Numbered from the stretch's first letter, positions 1 through 11,833 are shown. The stretch: 64,000 nt of DNA from Sepiola atlantica (GCA_963556195.1 OY744517.1:146590882-146654881); one strand, 5' to 3'. Numbers and translations are program-made. Notes: a model not told the origin generated them from the letters alone.

Positions 1-483
1 TTCTTGAAGATTAATTAGTAGAGCAGCTGCCACAGTTAACAAATTGCCAAAAACTAATCGCTTATTCCCAATCTGTGCTGCTTACGGAACAGGTGGGATT
101 GACGCTACATAGGAGTTACCATAAAGAACAGCCAAAACAAAGATGAAATGACTAAAAACATTAATGGGTTTCCATGGTTTGCTGATCAGAAAATGAACAG
201 ATGAGAACTAAAGTAGTAATGGGGTTGTTTTCGTATTTTTCGCCATCAGTTGGTTAGAAGCACCCATTTTCCTAAAGCCATTAACAAAACTGGCAGACTA
301 ATCTAGTGGAAAAAGTTTAGCTTCAGATTCTTAAAAGGTATTGCATCATATCCTATATCATGATGAAATGATTTTTTGTTATTAAATTTGTTTATTCATT
401 TGCCATATGATTCTCAATAAAAATGCTGTGCGAAAGAAAAAGAAAATGTACTATCATCCCATTTCAACATTTATAATCAACAT
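1..483. other. A+T-rich DNA, no feature seen
   Basis: No open frame of note, no inverted repeat and no recognised repeat family was found here. Confidence 0.5.
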
Positions 484-766
484 CATAATCATATTCATTT
501 TGACATGCTGGCATGTGTTGGGCAGCTTTTAGAAATTGACTTCCAAACTAACCTATCTTTGGTCAGGTCTTTATCCCTCTTTCTCTACAAATTCATTCTT
601 ATCACCCTCTCCCATGTTTTTCTTGGCCTTCCCTTGCCAACTGAACCTGCTACCTCAACTGCTCTACATCTACTAACCCAAGCACTCTCATCCAGTCTTT
701 CAATCCAACAAAGTCTCTTCTGCACACACAATTTCCTATACTGTCCAGATTTAATCTTCCTGAGGT
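484..766 (-). mobile_element. Non-LTR retrotransposon 3' fragment (cephalopod-type)
   Basis: Read on the minus strand, this is the degraded C-terminal coding end and 3' end of a LINE. It shares order and sequence with 32814-33250 (minus) and 27535-28377 (plus): a segment with GGAAGTCAATTTCTAAAAG, then the CAACACATGCCAGCATGT segment. The copy breaks off at about 766, where 33100 continues. Stops interrupt every frame, so it is a relic. The family assignment rests on in-window similarity and general knowledge of LINE C-termini. Confidence 0.6.
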
Positions 767-2022
767 AAAAAATAAAATATGTTCGATAGTAAATAAAGAA
801 ATGTTTAATAATTTTTTCTTTGCTCCTGTATGTTCAGATTATTTAACTATCTCATCTGAAAGCTCCAAATACTGTCCATGCAATTCTTTCTGTATACCAT
901 TCACAAAATCGGTAAATATAGTTTTTAAACACTATTTAGACTAAGTAAATTCTTGACATGTTCCAGTAATTAAAATTAATTAATCTATGTGTTTAAGTAA
1001 ACCCTGATGTTTATTGGAGACAGCAATCAAATTTTTTCTTTCTTTGAAACATTTATATATCCATGTTATGTACATTTACAATATTAACAGATTCAATTAA
1101 GTCATCCGGCTGTGTGTTAAATGTGAAGTGATTTGAAATTTGCATTTAGAAAGAGATAAGGAAAATTAAATATGCAGTGTTACATCAGTCATAATAAAAA
1201 CAGTTCTGAATCATTTTTGTCACATTTTTTGTTGCCGTGATCACAATTGAGGGCCCACTGTGCCGAAGATAATGTGTTGTGATTGAACTTTAGAAAGATG
1301 ATAAAAAAAGTCTCCTTAATTTTATAGGCACGAAAGGATCAAATTGACGCTCAACACAGCAGAGACTTTTCTGGGTATGCAATTAGTGTAAAAACTAGCA
1401 AAGACAGCTGTACTAGTCGTGCGAATAAGAAAATAAATTTATTAAAAGAGAAATAAGCAACCACCACCAAGAAAAACAAGTACAAGAGATTAACAATAGA
1501 GATGGCTACACGCTCTGACAATTCAAGATATAGGACACCGAACTAAAAGAAACTAGGAAATGTATATGAATATTCATTTGTGCTACATTTTCATTTATGA
1601 TGCTACCAGAAGTGGAGACTTTGGTTTTAAAATAAATAAGCACGCTACACCCCTCACAAGACCATGACTAGGTTTTAGAAAACTACCTATAACCTCCCCT
1701 TATGACTAGGTTTTAGAAAACAACCAAACCCTACAAATATTTAAGATACCAATTCCCACCTTGGGATGATACCTATGAACCTTCAAAGATCATAGAGAAA
1801 TCTTGAGGTGTGTTGTCAAAACATATTTATGTTGATTATGACAACAATCTGATTTTCAGTCCCCACTCCAACATGAAAGTAATGATTATGCGAAAGTCAG
1901 TTGGTTTTTTTTTGGTTTTTTTAAATATTCAAATACAAATTAGCATTATTTGGATCAGTCGCACTACTATTCTCATCTTCGTTAAAAAGTTTCAAGTTCC
2001 CAAAATTCATGCTAGAATTATC
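767..2022. other. A+T-rich DNA; short duplication at 1664-1727
   Basis: No gene was seen. Two direct copies of ATGACTAGGTTTTAGAAAAC lie about 36 bases apart near 1664 and 1700. Nothing else stands out. Confidence 0.4.
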
Positions 2023-2325
2023 CACATGGACCCGTGGCACAACAGTTAAAGGCGTCGATTAGCAATCAGTCTTAAGCGAGTCTTATGGAGAGCGATGGTT
2101 CAACCCTTACTACAGGAAATAAGAACTAGACTAACAATAATTAACCCTACTACCCGGTCATGGCTGACGGAACAAGAACAATCTACCAACCATGGTATAC
2201 ATAAACTCATCCAGGTTCCATCAAAAAGATGCACCTGAAGAAGGTTAGAGGGTATATCGACCGAAACGTTGTGAATAACAACTAAATAAGCAAAATCCAA
2301 ATTTTCAATCCTCATCTCAAAAATT
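2023..2325 (+). mobile_element. tRNA-headed SINE with hammerhead-like core
   Basis: The head (about 2031-2098) is tRNA-like: GTGGCACAACAGTTAAAGG resembles a box A region and GATGGTTCAACCC resembles a box B. The body continues to a 3' segment ending near CAATCCTCATCTC. That segment recurs in the minus-strand SINE at 10760-10908, which has CAATCTTCATCTC. The body contains CTGAAGA (2235-2241) and GAAA (2263-2266) flanking a short potential stem GGTT/GACC. A Pol III-transcribed retroposon is the simplest reading. It is probably inactive, because no clean target duplication was found. Confidence 0.6.
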
Positions 2326-2639
2326 CAAAAACAAATGATTTGCGAATATTTTTTTCATCCAAATTAACTAAAAATTTAGGAAAAGTGAGTTATGTTTTCA
2401 TGCGAACCGTGATAAGAAAAAAAAAAAGAAGAAAAGCAGACTCCCGACTACGAAGGTAGGGAGTTGGCAGAGAAAGAAAATATGAATCCAACTAAAATTG
2501 CTTTGACTGAGTAGCGAAAATAATATCTAACACTTTTGTAAATGACTGTTAGATGTCGTCATAAGTATTTAATGTATACAAAAATGTAACGGTAGAACCG
2601 TGTTTATCATCTTTATAAAAAGTGAACATTCTTTTGATA

Positions 2640-3430
2640 TGGAAGCAATTAAGATATCACACAAGACTGATTTCTTTTATCTTTTTGCAGTCATCTGTTG
2701 CATGGAAAGCCCTTCTATTCGTATCGCGCAAAACGAGATTTAAACTAAAGCATGACCTCAGCATATAAACACAGAAGGTTAATTTTCAGTACAAGTTTTT
2801 TTATCTGGTTTTGTGTAGATTGGTTTGGTTTGCTTTATTTGCTTAATATCATACCCCTGCCCTTTTTGGGGAGGTGGGGAGAGGGGGTACTTAATGCTGA
2901 AATACCTGAAGACTTCATTGCATTCTTGTTCAGGCATTCACCCTAGAGAGGTTACGCCGGCTTCCTACACCACCCGGGCATAGCAGTTGACACGTGGTGG
3001 TCCTGTGCAAGCTCAACTGCGATAGCAAACCAGTCCCTATTCTGTCATCGAAAAACAACAGCTTGCAAGATGGAGATTTTTGCCACGGTCTTCCATGATG
3101 GTGGTTGCCTGGGTTTTCAGTTGCCCAGCAATGCGTTTATGCTAATTGGATAGTGGAGGCGGGAGGAGAATCTCTGATCAATCCTTTTGCTTGACGATAA
3201 GCAGCCGAACCAAACCACCCACTAAAGATGCTGCTGCAACAGCGCAGGAAAGTGGTCAGAGATTCTGTCGTTGACGCAGGCTGGTTACTGACACTATACG
3301 ACAAGAGTGCAGGATGCTACGGAAAGCCGTTCTCAAATATTTGCGTTGGCTGACAATGCCCATCGGCCAGGTTTCAGAGCAATAGAGGAAGAGGGTTTAT
3401 TGTATATGATTTATTGAACATCAGTTGATA
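2640..3430. other. GC-richer block of unknown origin
   Basis: This block is clearly less A+T-rich than its surroundings. It has stretches with codon-like composition, for example an open run of about 35 codons near 3240-3350 on the plus strand, but no frame stays open over 100 codons. I do not recognise the family. A decayed retrotransposon or dispersed repeat is more likely than a host exon. Confidence 0.35.
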
Positions 3431-3489
3431 TTTTTACACATTCTGTGGGGATAATTGTCGTTTCATACCTTTCTCACCCATATGTTTTG

Positions 3490-3580
3490 TTTTAACTTAT
3501 ATTCACTCCAAACAAGGCTAATTTTGCCACCGAGACATAAGGGGCTACTGTAATCAGGGGCCAGATTTATAGAGCTGCCG
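3490..3580 (-). repeat. Dispersed LINE-3'-end-like repeat
   Basis: The minus strand carries the segment AGTAGCCCCTTA ... GGCAA ... GCCTTGTTTGGAGTGAA. It recurs at 21090-21160, 37735-37790 and 40375-40430 (plus strand), and partly at 40140-40200 (minus). The 21-kb copy follows a LINE-like C-terminal coding relic, which suggests this is the 3' end of that LINE. Confidence 0.5.
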
Positions 3581-3849
3581 AGGATGTCGCAATTCAATGA
3601 GCCAACTACTGTATCAACCAGAGAACAAGTTTTTCTGTCGACGAAAAAGATGACAATCTGTGGGTGGTCAAAGAATCCTCTATGCTAAACCTCTACAAGT
3701 CATGTTCCATAAACAGCAGTGACCCAGGTAATGGCACCTAATTGCAATTTTGTGTTTTATAGTGAAGCAAGGGGTACATAATCATCAACACATCTCAACT
3801 GACCCAAGATTAAGTCTAGTGGCAAGGAGAAATCTGGATGACCGGGACA

Positions 3850-4200
3850 ATGTTATAGTAAATAGAGAGAGACTGGTATTATTTTAGTGTCCCTTCTAAA
3901 CGAGTTGTCCTACTTAGTAAACTGGAAAGTCTACCCTACTATTCCACCCATAACTAAAGGGAAAAGAGAGTTTGTTATTTTGTTTAATCGCATATCCACC
4001 CTTTCATGTCATTTGTAAACAAATTGTTTCATAGATGTAAAATGAGAAGAGAGGAATTAATAAATTTCACACGGTTATTAAAGAAAGTGACTTTACATTC
4101 ATTTCCATATTTACAGAATCTGGTTATTTTCAAATGGTCGCCCATCTAAGTACTGACCCAGCACAATGCTGCTTAATGTTAGGAACGGAATTTTCCATAC
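3850..4200 (-). mobile_element. 5S rRNA-derived SINE copy
   Basis: On the minus strand the head (about 4125-4200) resembles the 3' half of 5S rRNA. The plus strand shows GCCCATCTAAGTACTGACC followed by a CTGCTTA match to the complement of the 5S internal promoter region. The adjoining body at 3900-3980 resembles the body next to the other antisense 5S head at 10560-10640 (ACTATTTCAC/ACTATTCCAC). Two copies with shared head and body support a SINE3-like retroposon rather than isolated 5S pseudogenes. Confidence 0.6.
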
Positions 4201-4742
4201 AAGATTATAGTTAAGCAGAAAAGTAGAACATTTCATAAAATAAAAGATTAGAATTAAGGATACGTGTCTGGATATTATGTCATTGACAGTAAGTCCAAAA
4301 TGACATGTAGCAAAGATAGCCAAATCTTTACACTGGTTGGATTCGGACATCATTTTTCAAAGCTCTGACTTAAAAACTTTACTCTAAAAAGCATTTTTGG
4401 CAAAACATTACAGCAAACAGATGCTACCTGCTCTGTCGCTTTAATGAATGACATTAGTTTTTCTCAATAAAGTTATGTAGTATTACTAAAAAATAACAGA
4501 GTTAATTTAATATTTTCATCATATTCTTCATTCCATTTTTTAACGCATCTTAATCCGATAGAATGTTTCTATATATCACATGGCTCGTGCAGAAAATGGA
4601 GCAAATGGATATCAAGAATTATGAAAAACTATGAATACGAGACAAATATAACCTGCTGTTAACACTGCCTCTAAGATCTATATTTTTCAGATTGAAAAAA
4701 GGCTTTTTTGGGTTACTGCAGATTAAGAATTAAACTACAAGG
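4201..4742. other. A+T-rich DNA, no feature seen
   Basis: No repeat or gene was recognised here. Confidence 0.4.

Positions 4743-4776
<34 letters not shown>
4743..4776. repeat. (AT)n microsatellite
   Basis: An uninterrupted TA/AT dinucleotide run. Confidence 0.95.
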
Positions 4777-5191
4777 TTAAAATTTTAAGTCAAACTACTT
4801 TGACTTTAGTAGAGCATAAATAGAACAACTCACCTATAATAAATATAGGTAAAGTCAAAATCCAGAAGTTTACATACTCCAAATACTGCAGTTATTAATA
4901 TCAGCTCAATGGTTAATTATTAGGATTAAACAGAGCTATTATAAAGAAAGTTGAGAGAAATAAAATTAGCACAGTTATAAGTTCCAAGAATTCAAACAAT
5001 ATTTGGCGTACGATAGTTTCTAAAACGATTTGGAATATTTTATTTGGTAGTCTACTTTAGATAATTCCAAAAAAGTCTTCTTCAGCACCTCTCATAACAT
5101 CACAAATAGAAGTTAAGCGAGAAAAACGTAATATTTAATATTATTTTAAATTATATAGTGTATAATGCTGACAGTTACAATGTGTATGTGA

Positions 5192-5194
<3 letters not shown>

Positions 5195-5228
<34 letters not shown>
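5195..5228. repeat. (AT)n microsatellite
   Basis: A TA/AT dinucleotide run. A further short run lies at 5430-5452 behind an A-run. Confidence 0.95.
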
Positions 5229-5230
<2 letters not shown>

Positions 5231-5422
5231 AGTTATTATAGGAAACTGGACCTTTTATTATACAATTTTATACCACTTGCTTTATATCAACAATGCTAAT
5301 ATATAGTATTTTAATATAAAATATATAAAGTAGAATTAATTAAAAAATTAAATTAAAAATATAATTTTTTTTTTTTTAAATACAGGTTAAAATAATGAAA
5401 TATTAAAATAATTTGAAGATAA

Positions 5423-5455
<33 letters not shown>

Positions 5456-5973
5456 TTCAAGCCAAACAATCTACACGGATCATTTAAATATCTATACGCA
5501 CGTGCTAAAATAAGGTCAACTGTTAATTCTACACATTCCCAAAAGAGATGTGCAGCACCCAAACAAAACAAAAAGATGTGAAGTAAAGGTCAGCTGGGCC
5601 TTTGTTTGAGAGTAGCTCAGCCATTGGCTAATGAATACTAACCTTTGGGCGAGAAATAACGAATTTGATTGGTTAGCTAGATTATGTGGATATAATAAAA
5701 CAAACAGTAACAAAAAAATCTGTGCACTTAGCCTGATGATTTCAATGAGTTGTTGTTCAGTTATAAATTGTAAAGTAAAAGCAAAGTTCCCCCCCCCCAC
5801 ACACACAGATTTTTTTTTAGTAACAAAATATAAATTATATATACAATCAGAATTTTATATGACAGTTTCATTTTATAATAAACTAGCTCGCTACCGCTTC
5901 CCTAAGTTTTCTATGTAAAATACTTGAAACAAACATTTTTTAATAATAAACATGTCATTCATAAATTTGCTGG

Positions 5974-7097
5974 GATCAATTAGATTTCAGGCACCCCAGA
6001 ACCAGCAAATATGAAAATGGACACATTTGGGTCAACACCGGTTTCTTTGACTTCTGGTTGAACCAACCTGTAAACAGTAAACAAACAATACTTGTGCACA
6101 TTTTGCAAATTTTTTTGTAAAACTTTGTTTTGTAAATAAACCTTTTTCTTAATTAAAACTATTGTTTTGTTTTTAAATAAAACACCTTTTTAATGAAAAA
6201 ATATGTCTTTTTTTAATTAAAACTATTCGTTTACAAAACGTTCAGTTTTGTAAAGTTTAGAGAAAACGTTTAAACTTTTTTTTAAGCAAAATATATAAAC
6301 AAACGAAATAACATTTTAAAAAATACACTTTTATTTACAATTCATTTTATAACTTATTTTTTATAATAAAAAATATTTGCTATTTACTTGCCTCCCCACG
6401 AGGGAAAAGTTAGACACAAAGTCGGTTTTTAATGTAGAGAAAGATTTATTTTAGGAAAAAAGGAGGGTATATTAAATATTTATTTACAGGCATAAAATAA
6501 ATTCTTAAAAATATGCAGTTTTATTTACAAAACAAATATAAGTAAAACAAAAAATATTGCAGAGATTATGTCCTTATTTATTAGTTAGACACAGTGTTGG
6601 TTTTTAGTATAGAGAACAATAAAAAAAAAATTTTTTTAATTTTTTAATTAAAAAAAATTTTTTTTTTTTTTTTTAAATAAAATTTTAAAGGTTTGTTTAC
6701 AGGTTCAACATATGTGAATACATTTGTAAATAAAATTATGTTTTTTTAAAAAATGTTATTTCGTTTGTCTATACATTTTGCTTACAAAAAGAGTTTGTAA
6801 ACTTTAAATCTCTAAAGTTTACAAAACAAAACATTTTTGTAAACAAAGTTTTTATTAAAGAAAAAGACGCACACAAGTGTTTTATTTAGAAAACGAAAAA
6901 CCTAACGCAGAATTTTAATTTAAAAAAAAGTTTATTTACTAACGGAAAATTTAAAAAAATTTTTTTTTTTAAACATCTGTCAAGTGTGCGTGATTATTGT
7001 CTCTACAGATTCAAATAGAAGTCAAAGAAACTGGTGTCGAACCAAATGCATCCTATTCATATCTGTTGGTTCTGGGGTGCCTGAAATCTAATTGATC
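5974..7097. mobile_element. 1.1-kb fold-back (long-TIR) element
   Basis: The two ends are inverted copies. GATCAATTAGATTTCAGGCA at 5974 is repeated in reverse complement ending at 7097, and similarity continues inward through GTTTCTTTGACTTCT and the TTTGTAAA-rich arms. The arms together occupy several hundred bases, with a T/A-rich centre around 6380-6690. No frame encodes a transposase, so this is a non-autonomous DNA element. I could not fix a target duplication. Confidence 0.75.
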
Positions 7098-7744
7098 TTG
7101 TAAACACAAGACAGAAGTATTGCATTTATTCGTGTAAATAGGTAAACAGGCGATACAAATTTATTTTTTAAAAATGACTAAATAAAGGAAACAAAAGAAA
7201 AAATCAATTTGCCTCTGCAATGGTGTGGGAGCAATTTGTTTTTAACTTAGAAATAGATCGCAACTTGTTGAAAATCACGTCAAACTCCCTAAAGTAAAAG
7301 GCAGAAAAGGAACAGTCGAACACAAATACTAAACTTATGCCATGAAATAAAACAATATGCTTAAACGGAACTATTTGTTATTACAATCAAAACAATCATT
7401 GAATTAAAAAACAATAGCAAATAATGTTTTTTTCAAAACTAATATGCAATTTAGTTAATCTTGCGACCGATATCTTATATACATAAGCAGTATATAAAAA
7501 AGATTGTAGGTCTATTGTGTAAAGTTGAATTAACTTGAAATAAGGCATCTTGACTTTACTGTTAATGGGTCCAACTTTCACATTTATTCATTTTTAGTTT
7601 TTAATAAAGTTATGTGTAATCACATTTTTCAATAGATATATTCCACTTAATAAAAACAAAATTTATTGAATTTGTAGAACTACATTGAATTGTTTTTACT
7701 TTTTTTTTATTCTACAAATTGTGCTTAAAAACTTTTTCAGCTAA

Positions 7745-7960
7745 AACTTGTATTTTTTTATGGAAATCACTCCAGACACAGTATGAAGTCACTTGATGCA
7801 AGGAGCTTTAAAAATTTTTTAAAAAAAAAACAAAAAAAAACACCACTTCAAGGTCAAAAACTAGCCAATGATAAGCGTTAGATAGATAGATTCCGACCCA
7901 GAAAACAGCAATTCTTCCCCCTTTGTCAGAAACATTGCTCATGGCATGTTAGGACTAAAG
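7745..7960 (-). repeat. Dispersed repeat, inverted partner at 31445-31640
   Basis: The reverse complement of this stretch matches 31445-31640 in order: GGGGGAAGAATTGCTG, then GGTCAAAAACTAGCCAATGA (in complement), then TGATGTAAGGAGCT. The two copies lie about 24 kb apart. The family is unrecognised. Confidence 0.65.
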
Positions 7961-8477
7961 GACAAAATAATTAACTTGAAAGAAAATCAGTTGTCTGCTT
8001 GTTTACACATACAAATTAAAGGTGCGTTAATACTACTACTACTACTGCATTGAGTTTGAGTGAATTACATCCCTTTATTTAATGCGTACCAGCAGTATTA
8101 CAGCCATGTTGACTAAGTGAGGGACAAGAAGAATTATTTTGTAGATATTTGATAAAGTAAGCTTAGGAAATCAAACCAGCTTATTTTTATCTCTTGCCAA
8201 ACAATTTTTTTATCTTTAATCTTCCTTATATTTCTTTTCATCTGATCCCTCCACCCCACCTCAATCTATTTGCTTTCTAACTCAGAAGTCTGAAGTTCTT
8301 GGAGAAAGATGAACAAATGCCAAATAGAAGGGAAAAAAAGGAAATCTTCGGAAATGGAACTGGCAAGTGCTGGAACCAAATAATTCCAATTACTTTTCGT
8401 AACTCTCACAAGAATTCCTGTCAGCAATTGGATCTTTAACTCTCCAGTCAGAATAATAAATCACTAATTACAGATTT

Positions 8478-8590
8478 TCATCATTATCATCATCATCATC
8501 ATATTCAGTTTAACGTCCGTTTTATATGCTGGCATGTGTTGGACAGCTTTTTAGAAAATTGACTTCCAAACTTATCTCTGGTCAGGTTTC
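8478..8590 (-). mobile_element. LINE 3' tail with (ATG)n/(CAT)n
   Basis: The plus strand starts with a CAT trinucleotide run. It continues with TTTAACGTCCGTTTTATATG and the CTGGCATGTGTTGGAC segment, then GACTTCCAAAC. On the minus strand this is the end of the same LINE family as 27535-28377. Similarity stops near 8590. Confidence 0.65.
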
Positions 8591-9165
8591 TTTGGAAGTT
8601 ATTTAATTGAGACAGAATTTTTATAGTCCAGATGCCCTTCTGGACGCCAACCCAGTGACGTGATGGGGACCAGCATTTTTATCGAGCCATCATCTCTCGG
8701 TGATTGCCCACCAAAGCTAAAGAAGGGTTTAACTGCGCTTAATTTCAAAATCTTTATTTCTATAAGCCGATTTTTGTGCACATCTTCGTAAGTTCTTGAC
8801 CTTAGACTATCCATCTTTCTCACCCCTTTTTATTTATTTTTTTTTTTTTCATGCCTACCCTACTATTACAACTATCTATCCGAATCTGGTCCTCAGTATG
8901 ACCATAAACTACATTTGGTGGTAAAGCCCCAATTTGGGGAGTATGGAGTCACTCCTTAGTTGCCATTATTCAGAGGTCCATTCTGGCCTGGAGTGACCAT
9001 CCCTGTACATATCAAGGTCCATTCTATATGTGACAGAATCTGTTCTGGCTAAGACATTAAACTGCATCTGGTGGGAGGTCCACATTTGGCAGATTTGAGC
9101 AATGTAGGGAGAGGGAGTAATCGAACTCTGGCCGAGCAAGAGTGGTAGTACCTTTTCTGCCAATA
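8591..9165. repeat. Unclassified repeats; possible tRNA-like head near 9090-9165 (minus)
   Basis: Around 8630-8700 lies a segment with CAGATGCCCTTCTGGACGCC that looks repeat-derived. Sub-segments around 8885-8950 and 8965-9095 resemble each other loosely. The minus strand near 9120-9160 has GAGTTCGATTAC, a possible Pol III box B. The evidence is weak and the family is not identified. Confidence 0.3.
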
Positions 9166-9960
9166 CCTACAAGTAAAATAGAACATTGTTCACTGGCTAT
9201 TTGTTTACAAAATATAGGCCTACAAAATAAGTGTATAAATATTTGAAGATATTAAGGAGTAAATCTTTTGGTACAATTTGATCAAAAAAGGGTTGATATG
9301 CCATAGAAAAAAAAGAAACCAAACCATAAACTTTGCATCATTCTTAATATCATTAGACTATGGTGAACAGCTGCCACCCCTCAAAATAGATTAAAGTTTA
9401 ATGGAAATATTAAAAGCAGGAACGAATGAGAAAAGAAAAAAAACAAAAACAAAACAAAAGACGATCACCATTTAATAGTGACAAAGACTTTTACTTCTTT
9501 TTTTTGTCGGATTCGGCTAATTTCCTAAAGCAACACATTTGCTGACTAGACACATCAGTGAAGTGCATCACAGACTCTTTATACATTATTCAAGCAAACC
9601 AGGTAATTTAATACTTCCCAGTATGGCTAAAGAGATGATAAATCTGAATGAAAACAGACCGTTGTAAACAATCATTTCTTCCTTGAATAATCCTTATAGC
9701 AATGGCGATGCCTGTTCCGTGTAGGAATGCAAGTATTTTAAATACTAACTTCAATCACCCATTCGTTTCCTTATTAGTCATAATTTCCTTTCATTATTCG
9801 ATTATGAAGATGCCTTTACTATAAATTAAGGATCTTTCATGTAATTTAAATTATATGTAGAGAAGATTAAACTATCTATTAAAATGATCTGGGGATTGAA
9901 AAAAAAAAAAAAATTTTTTCTTATTTATATCTGGTAATATTCTGCTATCAATTTTTTTTA
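9166..9960. other. A+T-rich DNA, no feature seen
   Basis: Only homopolymer runs were noted, such as the A-run at 9900-9913. Confidence 0.4.
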
Positions 9961-9969
9961 TAATAAATT

Positions 9970-10410
9970 AGTTGTACCGATCTGGCTTTGCCCAGGATCC
10001 ATTAGGTTCAAATTTATTTTGTAAATATTTCTATAAATCAAAGTAAATAAAATTTACTAAAAAGAATAGTTATTCTCCTTAGCTGACGTTTCTTTTTAGG
10101 CGTTTATTCAAGAAAATCTGCATATTAGCAAACTACCGAACCAGATCAAGGATTTTTTTTTTTTTAAATTTTTACAGCGATGGCAAAGTACGTCAGTTTA
10201 TTGCCAATAACATGTTACAACAATAACAAATTAAAATTAGCTAGTCAGAATCAAAGTTTGATCTGTCAGCTTAAATGCTATTTAGGTCCAACTTTTAAAA
10301 TTTATCAGACAATTGTGTATAATTTATAAAATATATAATAAATTTCGACTGTAAATTTTCATAAACTAGCTGTATCTACCCAGCATTGCTCGGGAGCGTT
10401 TTTATTTTCA
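9970..10410 (-). repeat. Dispersed repeat with inverted copies at 15180-15240 and 16110-16190
   Basis: Positions 10240-10320 match the reverse complement of 16110-16190 (GTCAGCTTAAATGCTATTTA is shared) and match 15185-15235 directly. A flanking motif resembling CGTTGCCCGGG occurs at 9980-10000 and 10375-10400. Similar motifs lie near 12570-12596, 13155-13180, 18168-18190 and 62507-62530. This appears to be one old, scattered repeat family. Confidence 0.5.
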
Positions 10411-10554
10411 CTCAGAAACCACCTTGGGATGAAAGACTCAAAACATACTAAACATTCGAAAGATCAATTTATTTAATTCTGCAAACCAATTTCTCTGGAC
10501 AAGCAGATAGTTGCATCATGGACTAAGAATTTCCAATTATATTTCCTTTTTTAG

Positions 10555-10740
10555 GTTGCCCTGGAACAGGCTTGGGAACTTAGTGTACCTACTATTTCAC
10601 TCATAGGAGAGAGGATAAAGATGGATCCATACCTTTCCCAGGAATGTTAGAGAAATTGACTAAATTTTCGACACCTGATATTGCCAAATGGCCATCCATC
10701 TAAGTACTGACTAGGCTCAACCTAGTCGAATTTCAATGAG
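10555..10740 (-). mobile_element. 5S rRNA-derived SINE copy
   Basis: The plus strand at 10671-10725 reads as antisense 5S rRNA: CACCTGATATTGCCA, then CCATCTAAGTACTGACTAGG. On the minus strand this is the 3' half of 5S rRNA, including the internal promoter C-box region. The neighbouring stretch 10560-10640 resembles 3900-3980, next to the other antisense copy. Confidence 0.6.
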
Positions 10741-10785
10741 AGTATCAAATTTTTTTAATTTATGTTTTTGAGATGAAGATTGATA

Positions 10786-11188
10786 TGTATTATTTGGATT
10801 GTTCGGACTATTGCTCTATCTTGGGTGTTTACTCACAATGTTTCGGCTGATATAACCTCAGACCTTCTTCAGGTGTATTTTGACAATGGCATTTATTGGT
10901 GAATAGTGGGGGGAATGTGTTTTTGTTCTTTTTTCACACGCACCAGTGTCGTTAAATTTTTTTAAATCTGCAACGTAAAATCTTTCCGTTTTTGTAAGTA
11001 CATCACAGATTTTGAAATTTTAATGGTGCACGTGGAGAAAAAAAAAAAAAAAAAAAATTTCCACTATTTATCAATAACAGCCATTGTCAAAATACACCGG
11101 AAGAAGGTCGGAGGTTATATTGGTCAAAACGTTGTGAGAACACCACCCAAGATGACAGCAATAGTCTGAACAATCCAAATAATACATT
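10786..11188. mobile_element. Head-to-head SINE pair / palindromic element
   Basis: Arms of roughly 120-130 bases (10786-10908 and 11060-11188) are inverted copies of each other, separated by about 150 bases with a poly(A) run. Each arm carries TATTATTTGGATTGTTC at its outer end and a CTGAAGA...GAAAC-like core inside. The left arm's outer flank (10755-10785, minus strand) matches the 3' end of the SINE at 2023-2325. The structure is either two SINE copies inserted in opposite orientation or a fold-back built from the SINE. Confidence 0.7.
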
Positions 11189-11324
11189 AAATGAGTGTTT
11201 TAATGTGATTTAGCCTGAAGCTAAACATACACACTAGTAAAATTGTTTACAACAATTCTTAAAATCTTAGAGTTTATCAAATTGAAAGATCAACTTAAAA
11301 TAGATTGCAAATAATATTAATATG

Positions 11325-11833
11325 CAGAATGTTTGGAAAATCGATAGCATAATTTCAGGATTACACATCTTCGGAAATGCTTGGTTTCAGAGTTATAGGC
11401 AATTGAAACAAATACTGATCAACATTAATGTAAACATCTAAAATATACAATTTGACAAGATCACAGGTAAAATAAGCCAGGGTCTGGTGTTGCCACATGC
11501 ACCAAAAAAAAAAAAAAAAAAAAAAACACGAAAAAATGACACCAAAAATATAAGTTATGTGGGCTCACTAGATCTGAGCATTATGATCGACAGGTGCTCC
11601 ATTGATAGCCAACATGGAGGGCACAGTCGGCATCCTGCAAATGTTGGTCCATTCTTATTTCAATTAACAGACCAAATACAGGTAAATAAATATGATCAGC
11701 ACAAACCAGAGGAAGAAATGGATCACAAAGGAAATTAGAGTAATAATGAAATGCTATCTCCACACACAAAAAAAGGCTCTTTTACACATATAGAACAATC
11801 CCGAAGTTATGCCATTGATTTGTTAACACCCTG
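11325..11833. mobile_element. Degenerate mariner-like TIR element
   Basis: The 3' end is a clean mariner-type terminus: CACCCTG at 11827-11833 followed by TA. Its reverse complement (CAGGGTGTTAACAAATCAAT) aligns with the decayed 5' end starting at 11325 (CAGAATGTTTGGAAAATCGAT), and similarity continues for about 40 bases. No transposase frame is visible inside. A non-autonomous or deleted Tc1/mariner relic is inferred. Confidence 0.6.

Noticed and set aside
2023..2100. Functional tRNA gene with long variable arm
   Set aside because: The acceptor stem does not pair, and the sequence runs on into a body shared with other copies, as expected for a SINE.
5516..5918. Opposed open frames of about 95 codons each
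   Set aside because: Both strands are open over the same stretch, neither protein has recognised features, and the sequence is A+T-rich. Chance is the simplest explanation.
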